A DNA stretch of 64,000 nt, from positions 55,290 through 119,289 of the forward strand of contig VHDE01000003.1 of the NCBI GenBank assembly GCA_016871515.1, in the 5' to 3' direction. The stretch's first letter is position 1, and each line of letters begins with the position of its first letter. Source of the stretch: Verrucomicrobiota bacterium (GTDB lineage: Bacteria > Verrucomicrobiota > Verrucomicrobiia > Limisphaerales > SIBE01). Positions 58,919 through 64,000 of the stretch are shown here, piece after piece. Under the pieces are notes generated by a model that was not told the DNA's origin, ran no database searches, and worked only from the letters and a program-made list of their open reading frames with translations. The translations under genes and the position numbers were made by a program.

Positions 58919-61125
58919 GCCGCTGGTCGTTCGCTGCGTCCATTCCCGTTGTGGTCCTTGCGTTGGCCGTATGGCTGACGGCAGCGTGGCTTTGTCACGC
59001 CAATTGGAAACGGAGCGGCCGGCGCAAAGTGACGGCGTGGCTCGAACTTTTACGGTTGGTTTTGATTACCTTGCTCGGCTTCAGTTTGCTGCGCCCCGAA
59101 TTCGTCCGGCAAATTCAACGAACGGAATTTCCAGAAATTATCGTTCTTAGCGATGTTTCCGGCAGCATGAACACCCGCGATATCGTCGTCTCAGGCGACG
59201 CCGCGACGAACGTCATCACGAGATATCAATGGCTTGCGGAAAAGCGTCAGGCGAAATTCTGGGCGCCTCTGGAAAAGACCGCCAAGGTGACTGTTGAAGA
59301 TTTCGCGGCGCCGCCCGCCGGCACGAACGCAACCACGGTGAAGTCAGAGATTGGAACTGATTTGAGTCTGGCTTTGGACACCGTGCTGAAACGGGAGAAG
59401 AACCTTAAAGCGGTGCTGCTGTTAACCGATGGCGATTGGAACTTGGGCAAATCGCCGGTGGGGATCGCGACCCGTTATCGCGAGCAACAGATTCCAATCT
59501 TCTCCGTGGCCGTCGGACGTGAGGCGCCGCTTCCCGACGTTGTCCTGGAAAGCGTCTCAGCGCCATCGTATGGGTTGTTCGGCGAACAGATTTCGATTCC
59601 ATTCAAGGTCCGCAATCACTTGCCTCGCGAAGTGAAGACCGTAATTTCGCTTTTCGACTCGAAGCTGGAAGAGACCAAGAAGGAGATCGTGATTCCGGCT
59701 TTGGGCGAATTGCAGGAAGCGATTGTGTGGTCACCGCGAGCGGTGGGTGAACGATCACTCGCGTTGCGATTGCCGATTGAAGCTGACGAAGGCCTTCTGG
59801 AGAACAACGAACAAACATTCCGGATTGCCGTGCGGTTAGAGACGCTGAAAGTGCTGGTGATCGATTCGTTGCCGCGATGGGAATATCGCTTTTTGCGCAA
59901 CGCGTTGGAACGCGATCCGGGCGTCGAGATGAATTGTTTGCTGCTGCATCCGGGGATGACGCCTGGCAGCGGACGCCAATATTTGCCTTCGTTCCCGGGA
60001 AGCAAAGAGATGATTTCGCGTTACGACGTCATTTTTCTCGGAGACGTTGGCGTGGGCGAAGGCGAGCTGACGGAGAAGGAGGCCGAATTGATCAAAGGTT
60101 TGGTAGAACAGCAATCGAGTGGCTTGGTGTTCCTGCCCGGAAACCGCGGACGGCAATTGACGTTCCTGAACAGTCCGCTGCAAGAGTTGATCCCGGTGCA
60201 ATTGGACCGGTCGAAACCCGAGGGGATTGGGCTGCAGAATGAATCGGCGCTGCAACTCTCGACGGTGGGGAAACGGCATTTGCTGACGCGGTTTGATGCC
60301 GACGAATATCGGAACGACGAAATCTGGAGACAATTGCCCGGTTTTTATTGGTCGGCGGCGGTGGAAAAGAGCCGGCCCGGTTCGGAGGTGCTGGCTGTGC
60401 ATGCTTCGCAGCGGAATTCGTGGGGGCGCATGCCGCTTTTGGTAACGCGCCCGTTTGGCAGCGGCAAGGTGCTCTTTATGGGAACCGATAGCGCGTGGCG
60501 ATGGCGCCGCGGAGTGGAAGACAAGTATCATTATCGTTTCTGGAGCCAGGTCGTTCGATGGATGGCGCACCAGCGGCATTTGTCCGAAAAGCAAGGCATC
60601 CGGTTGAGTTATACGCCGGAGACGCCGCAAGCCGGCGACACGGTCTTTCTGCAAACGACGGTCTTGGACGCGGCCGGTTTTCCGATCGAGGAAGGAACAG
60701 TCGCCGGACGCGTGAGTGCGCCGACGGGCCGCGGCGAACGATTGGAATTCACGCCGTTGAGCGGCGGATGGGGAGTTTTCAAGGCAAGCTTCAGTCCCCA
60801 GGAAGGCGGCAAATATACAGTGCGCGTTTCGTCGGAGAAGCATGGGCGGAATCTGGAGACCGAGATTCTCGTCACGCAACCGGTTCGCGAAAAACAAGGC
60901 CAGCCCGTAAATGCGGAAATCTTGCGCGAGATGGCCGGGATTACAGAAGGCGCGAGCGGTGCGGTTGATTCGCTGGACCAGATTGTGCAACGGATCTCGT
61001 TGTTGCCGGAAGCCAAGCCCATCGAGAAACGGATTCGGCTTTGGAGCGAGCCGTGGTGGGGAGGCGCTATTCTGTTTTTGCTGGCGGTTTATTGGGCCGG
61101 GCGCAAACTGGCGGGGATGGTTTAG
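58915..61125 (+). CDS. VWA-domain membrane protein with glutamine-amidotransferase-like region
   Basis: A 736-residue protein. Two membrane helices at the N-terminus (IPVVVLALAVWLTAAWLCHA and LVLITLLGFSLLRPEF) precede the vWA domain with IIVLSDVSGSMNTRDI (DxSxS metal site). About residues 310-500 contain LKVLVIDSLPRWEYRFLRNA and ELIKGLVEQQSSGLVFLPGN, reminiscent of the class-I amidotransferase-like fold but without the catalytic Cys. A C-terminal membrane helix (WWGGAILFLLAVYWAGRKLA) ends the protein. It is the fourth gene of the MoxR operon; its exact job is unknown. Confidence 0.8.
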   Translation: MSRWSFAASIPVVVLALAVWLTAAWLCHANWKRSGRRKVTAWLELLRLVLITLLGFSLLRPEFVRQIQRTEFPEIIVLSDVSGSMNTRDIVVSGDAATNVITRYQWLAEKRQAKFWAPLEKTAKVTVEDFAAPPAGTNATTVKSEIGTDLSLALDTVLKREKNLKAVLLLTDGDWNLGKSPVGIATRYREQQIPIFSVAVGREAPLPDVVLESVSAPSYGLFGEQISIPFKVRNHLPREVKTVISLFDSKLEETKKEIVIPALGELQEAIVWSPRAVGERSLALRLPIEADEGLLENNEQTFRIAVRLETLKVLVIDSLPRWEYRFLRNALERDPGVEMNCLLLHPGMTPGSGRQYLPSFPGSKEMISRYDVIFLGDVGVGEGELTEKEAELIKGLVEQQSSGLVFLPGNRGRQLTFLNSPLQELIPVQLDRSKPEGIGLQNESALQLSTVGKRHLLTRFDADEYRNDEIWRQLPGFYWSAAVEKSRPGSEVLAVHASQRNSWGRMPLLVTRPFGSGKVLFMGTDSAWRWRRGVEDKYHYRFWSQVVRWMAHQRHLSEKQGIRLSYTPETPQAGDTVFLQTTVLDAAGFPIEEGTVAGRVSAPTGRGERLEFTPLSGGWGVFKASFSPQEGGKYTVRVSSEKHGRNLETEILVTQPVREKQGQPVNAEILREMAGITEGASGAVDSLDQIVQRISLLPEAKPIEKRIRLWSEPWWGGAILFLLAVYWAGRKLAGMV

Positions 61126-61325
61126 GAATAGCCCGCGTATTGAAAAAGCTCGTTAGGCGTTGCGTTAGGCTAAACTCTTGTCTTCATCAAGTGCGCTTAG
61201 AGGACGAAACTTTCCCCGACCCGCCTTATCGCGCCTCAGCGCGGCCATTGCCGCCGGATTCGACATAAGTTCGATTGTTTCGATGAGCGCCTCGTAGTGC
61301 CTTTTGGAGATCACATACGCAGTCG

Positions 61326-61520
61326 TTGGAAAAAATCGCGAAAGACTTCACGGATCAGAATGCGAAGCTTTCGAAGCAATTCGAAACCGCTTATCAGAAG
61401 GTTCAGGAAATCGCCGAGAAAGCGATCGAGGGTTTGTCCCATGCCAAATCGCTGGCTGAATTGCAAAAATTCTTCAGCGAACAGAATCGCAAAGCGGCTC
61501 CGGAAAAGCGCAACGACTAG
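61326..61520 (+). pseudogene. phasin-like C-terminal fragment
   Basis: A 64-codon frame with only a TTG start reads LEKIAKDFTDQNAKLSKQFE, then AEKAIEGLSHAKSLAELQKF and FSEQNRKAAPEKRND. The heptad pattern and AKSLAELQKFF are like the helical ends of phasins (polyhydroxyalkanoate granule proteins). The upstream half is missing and no ribosome-binding site is seen. It might be a short coiled-coil protein instead. The 61126-61325 gap before it shows nothing. Confidence 0.35.
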
Positions 61521-61937
61521 CGCAGGTCAGCTGATCGGCCGACGGCACGGGCCAATGGTGTCGGAGTGATGATCGAAAATCTTCCTGGGAGTTTTAACAG
61601 CGTTGCTCAACTGTCGCCTCTGCTGACGCGGTTGCCTGAATTAGGACTCCATCTCGATATAGGTCACGCGAATTTGCTCGTCGAAGAGAATACGGCGGAC
61701 CAGATGATCACGGCGTTCGGGCATCGCCTTCGCCACGTGCACTTGCACGACAACAAAGTCGGTGCAGCGGATTTGCACATGCCGCTCGGCACGGGAACGG
61801 TCGATGTCGCGCGTCACTTGCGAGCGTTGCGGCGTTCGGGCTATGACAGCACGATCACTTTGGAAGTCTTTTCCCCGGATCGCCATCACCTGGCGTACAG
61901 CCGGGATGTTCTGAAGCGGCTATGGGTTGAGTCCTAA
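61521..61937 (+). pseudogene. sugar isomerase/epimerase TIM-barrel, C-terminal fragment
   Basis: Sequence beginning RANGVGVMIENLPGSF (from ~61551) and running to LGLHLDIGHANLLVEEN, RHVHLHDNKVGAADLHMPLG and GTGTVDVARHL to 61937. This is the end of an AP-endonuclease-2-like/xylose isomerase-like barrel; the metal ligands Glu (MIEN), Asp/His (DIGHANL) and His (HLHD) are kept, but the first ~150 residues are absent. A possible restart ATG is at 61566. It lies in the same frame as the preceding phasin-like fragment after TAG 61518-61520, which is probably coincidence at a deletion junction. Confidence 0.6.
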
Positions 61938-62008
61938 TGCTGCATGCGAATATCCTGTGAACAAAAACAAACAAGTTTTCATTTCGTGAAAATGGAGAGA
62001 GCTGAATC

Positions 62009-62605
62009 ATGCTCCCTATGTCAGACCTTAACGAAACCCGGACATCGCTGCTGGAGATCCTGAAGAGCAAGTCAGTTTTTCATGGCGATTTCACGCTTTC
62101 TTCGGGGGCGAAAAGCACATTCTACATTGATTGCCGCCTCACGACCTTCGATCCCAAGGGCGCCTGGCTCGTCGGACGGCTCATGCACGACTTAATTCGG
62201 CGCGAACAGGCCGCGCGCAATCTGGTCGTCAATGCGGTAGGTGGTCTGACCATGGGCGCCGACCCAATCGCGTTGGCCACTGGGATATACTCATACTCGG
62301 CCAAAGATGCCGTGCCGCTTCAGGTATTTTCCGTGCGCAAAGCGCCGAAAGCTCACGGCCAGACGCGGCTCATTGAAGGGAATTTCAACAAGGGCGATGT
62401 CGTGGTGGTGGTTGACGATGTTGTGACGCGCGGCGAATCGACGATTGCTGCGATTAGCGCCATCGAGAAAGAGGGTGGCAAGGTCGCGTTCGTCGCTGTG
62501 CTGGTGGATCGTCAAGAAGGCGGGCGCGACAAGATTGAAGCGCTAGGGCACAAAGTCGTGGCGTTGTACACCAAGCCGCAATTGCTGGGCGACCCAGCCG
62601 CATAG
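62009..62605 (+). CDS. pyrE: orotate phosphoribosyltransferase
   Basis: A 198-residue enzyme of pyrimidine synthesis, which joins orotate to PRPP giving OMP. The PRPP-binding motif is VVVVDDVVTRGEST (~residue 132), GDFTLSSGAKSTFYIDCR is the substrate region near residue 26, and VNAVGGLTMGADPIALA and VRKAPKAHG match the family's flexible loop. A GGAGAGA ribosome-binding site (61994-62000) stands 8 bp before ATG 62009; MSDLNE at 62018 is an alternative. It stands alone, and the gene pair thyA/pyrE gives this window two nucleotide-synthesis genes far apart. Confidence 0.93.
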   Translation: MLPMSDLNETRTSLLEILKSKSVFHGDFTLSSGAKSTFYIDCRLTTFDPKGAWLVGRLMHDLIRREQAARNLVVNAVGGLTMGADPIALATGIYSYSAKDAVPLQVFSVRKAPKAHGQTRLIEGNFNKGDVVVVVDDVVTRGESTIAAISAIEKEGGKVAFVAVLVDRQEGGRDKIEALGHKVVALYTKPQLLGDPAA

Positions 62606-62609
62606 CCGC

Positions 62610-62636
62610 ATAGCCGGCAACGGCGGGGTTTTCAAT
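62610..62636 (+). terminator. weak hairpin and T-run after pyrE
   Basis: After the pyrE stop, GCCGGCAACGGC forms a 4-bp stem with a GCAA tetraloop, followed by GGGGTTTTCAATTC. The stem is short, so this is only a possible terminator. Confidence 0.3.
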
Positions 62637-62659
62637 TCAATGGGTTAGCTCGCGAGCCT

Positions 62660-62755
62660 TATGATTTTGTCCCTCCCTCCTCTGATTCAAGTTTCGGTAG
62701 CGACTGGTTACCCGGCAATCTTGAACTTGATTGAGATTGAGAGACAAAATCATGA
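62660..62755. repeat. ATGATTTTGTC inverted repeat, copy 2
   Basis: Arms TATGATTTTGTCCCT (62660) and AGAGACAAAATCATGA (62740-62755), loop ~65 bp. The arms match the element at 33416-33528. The two also share AATCTTGA inside. It is followed by the 100-bp inverted repeat system from 62918. Confidence 0.5.
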
Positions 62756-62917
62756 TTCCAAAAAGGAGGCGTCTGGCCGTCGTTGAGTGAGATCGTTGCG
62801 GCTCTGGTGCGCCGGATGTTAGGCGTCACGAATTACCCACTCGAAGTTTCGGACTGCTTCCAATTCGGCCAACGATTTGCCGGTGCGTTTGCGGTTGCGG
62901 ATTTCAAGGACGATGTT

Positions 62918-63017
62918 CGCAGCCTCCTCGTTTCAAGCGTTGCTCCGGGCGGCAAGATGCACGCCCTCTACGGCAGGCAGGATGCCCGCCGCTACCGACA
63001 ACTTCGGGATGCACTGC
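62918..63017 (+). repeat. 100-bp inverted repeat, left copy
   Basis: This 100-bp segment reappears in reverse at 63844-63943 with a single mismatch in 100 (CTCCGGGCGG against CTCCCGGCGG). It starts CGCAGCCTCCTCGTTTCAAG and ends CTTCGGGATGCACTGC. The stretch just before it on the minus strand (62826-62917) reads IVLEIRNRKRTGKSLAELEA then VRNFEWVIRDA, which looks like the end of a decayed gene. ORFs over the repeat are not believed. Confidence 0.85.
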
Positions 63018-63316
63018 CCTGGACAAGCCGGATCAATCTCAAAACTGACTGGCACTTCGCCTGCTGTCTCAATTTTATCATCACGTTGCCTCGCTAACTG
63101 GACGGTCTATTGATCGAGGGCAGCCAGTTTTTGCGGTTGGCAAGGTATGATTGGGTTCGGATTTCTCGATTTGTCTTAGTTCTTTAGGCTTGATAGATTG
63201 TTGGGAATTCGATATTCACACGAGCACAGGAACGTTGATGACGAAGAATCAGACTGCTATAGTTTAATAGTACCGAAATTACAGATCGCGCTTAGGGACA
63301 TACCTCTGGAGCAATT

Positions 63317-63601
63317 ATGCAAGTGAATTCGAGCAGCGCTTCGAAGCTTACGAGTACTCTTTCGTCACTGAGTCTTCAATCGACCCGCCAGCGCGAGAAA
63401 GTGGAAGCCCTCGGCACTGCGCCGCAAAATCAGGAGGAGCCGATCGAAGGAGAGGCCGGCTCACTATCGCTCCCTCCCCAGACCAATCCAGACATGGATA
63501 GAAAGCTATCCAACCTCGGCAGGGTTCAATACGCTTTCAGCACCGCCCTCAAGATCAGCAATTACATTGAAAGCGCCTACTTGTTCGATCCAATAGTCTG
63601 A
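63317..63601 (+). CDS. small Ser/Gln-rich hypothetical protein between inverted repeats
   Basis: A 94-residue frame from ATG 63317 with GGAG at 63308-63311, 5 bp upstream, a good ribosome-binding site. The first 70 residues are polar and low-complexity (MQVNSSSASKLTSTLSSLSL), and the end has KLSNLGRVQYAFSTALKISN. No family recognised and no membrane segment. The ~160 bp before it are AT-rich and may hold a promoter. It lies between the 100-bp inverted repeats, so it may be the cargo of that element, or a chance frame. Confidence 0.4.
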   Translation: MQVNSSSASKLTSTLSSLSLQSTRQREKVEALGTAPQNQEEPIEGEAGSLSLPPQTNPDMDRKLSNLGRVQYAFSTALKISNYIESAYLFDPIV

Positions 63602-63843
63602 GTGGTTGTTACCCGAATCTTTCTGCCGACCGGGAGAAGTGCCCACTAAGTTGTCCACGTTAGACGACCTCGCCCGGTTCATTCGCACCGTCCTGCCTCG
63701 GCGCCTTGCCATCGCAAACCTGCATACACCAAAAAGCTGGCGGGGACCCCCTGTCCTGCCAAGCGCGCGAGAATGGGCTTTGGGAAAGTCTCTCGCCCAC
63801 ATACAGCCCGCCCTCTGTCTTTCTCCCACGCTCTTTCCACGCC

Positions 63844-63943
63844 GCAGTGCATCCCGAAGTTGTCGGTAGCGGCGGGCATCCTGCCTGCCGTAGAGGGCGT
63901 GCATCTTGCCGCCGGGAGCAACGCTTGAAACGAGGAGGCTGCG
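63844..63943 (-). repeat. 100-bp inverted repeat, right copy
   Basis: Complement of 62918-63017 with one mismatch. The 826-bp interval between the copies contains one plausible small gene (63317) and otherwise no protein of known type. The minus-strand frames across 63506-63962 are translations of the repeat. The final ~50 bases of the window turn abruptly AT-rich (TATACATATATTTCAG), unlike the rest. Confidence 0.85.
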
Positions 63944-64000
63944 TTCTAGTATAGTATGTCATAAATAACTATACATATATTTCAGGCGTGATATGATTTG

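Noticed and set aside
59836..60990. 384-codon minus-strand ORF opposite the VWA gene
   Set aside because: Composition is that of antisense to a GC-rich gene; the plus strand has clear vWA motifs.
54296..61125. MoxR-DUF58-BatA-VWA operon as a new defence system
   Set aside because: MoxR with vWA partners can appear in defence loci, but this gene order is the common aerotolerance-type operon of environmental bacteria with no nuclease or effector nearby.
62783..63097. 104-codon plus ORF over the left 100-bp repeat
   Set aside because: Its second half is the inverted repeat, and the minus strand has more protein-like text there.
1..64000. tRNA, rRNA, tmRNA or CRISPR array
   Set aside because: No regularly spaced repeats with unique spacers, no cas genes and no recognisable tRNA T-arm/acceptor pattern were seen by eye; small RNAs cannot be excluded without a covariance-model scan.

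Overview
The window looks like a chromosomal segment from a free-living, Gram-negative member of the Verrucomicrobiota, probably of the Pedosphaera/Limisphaera type. This is inference, not a database result. It rests on several stand-alone pseudopilins with the '[22 protein letters not shown]' type N-terminus and a DUF1549/DUF1553 plus DUF1501 pair. Further support comes from Tat-targeted Gfo/Idh/MocA oxidoreductases, lineage-typical C-terminal modules and many short dispersed palindromes. I saw no tRNA, rRNA, CRISPR array or phage genes.

Layout. 0-5 kb: end of a UvrD-type helicase, a frameshifted propeller protein, and an overlapping DUF362/CapK-like ligase pair. 5-14 kb: secreted hydrolases, an M14 carboxypeptidase, a response regulator-HDOD gene split by an in-frame TAG, an MDR oxidoreductase and a two-gene nucleotidyltransferase-like module. 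14-18.4 kb: a tightly overlapping VTC/DUF4956/HlyD operon and thyA. 18.4-31 kb: an IMPase, a secreted cyclophilin, a pseudopilin, a collapsed SPFH/zinc-ribbon pair, galM, DUF1549/1553 and DUF1501. 31-36 kb: two tandem copies of a double alpha/beta-hydrolase, the second inactivated by an internal deletion, and a sugar-dehydrogenase remnant. 36-49 kb: sialidase, msrA, pseudopilin, a DUF3574 gene with an in-frame TAG, secA, and a cytochrome c biogenesis operon (lipoprotein-resB-ccsA). 49-54 kb: a NapH/NapG-like polyferredoxin, an internally deleted PaaX-like regulator flanked by palindromes, and an oxidoreductase. 54-61 kb: a MoxR-DUF58-BatA-VWA operon. 61-64 kb: phasin-like and sugar-isomerase remnants, pyrE, and a 100-bp inverted repeat pair flanking a small ORF.

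Two themes stand out. First, about a dozen genes are broken by internal deletion, frameshift or nonsense codon beside intact neighbours, so the region is either decaying or carries assembly errors. Second, intergenic space is full of short inverted repeats falling into a few families. One of them sits inside the MoxR operon and appears to supply the ribosome-binding site of the next gene. The best candidates for undescribed biology are the VTC/DUF4956/HlyD operon, the duplicated-domain lipoprotein ahead of resB, the double-hydrolase family with a degenerate first domain, and the palindromes around the PaaX-like gene.
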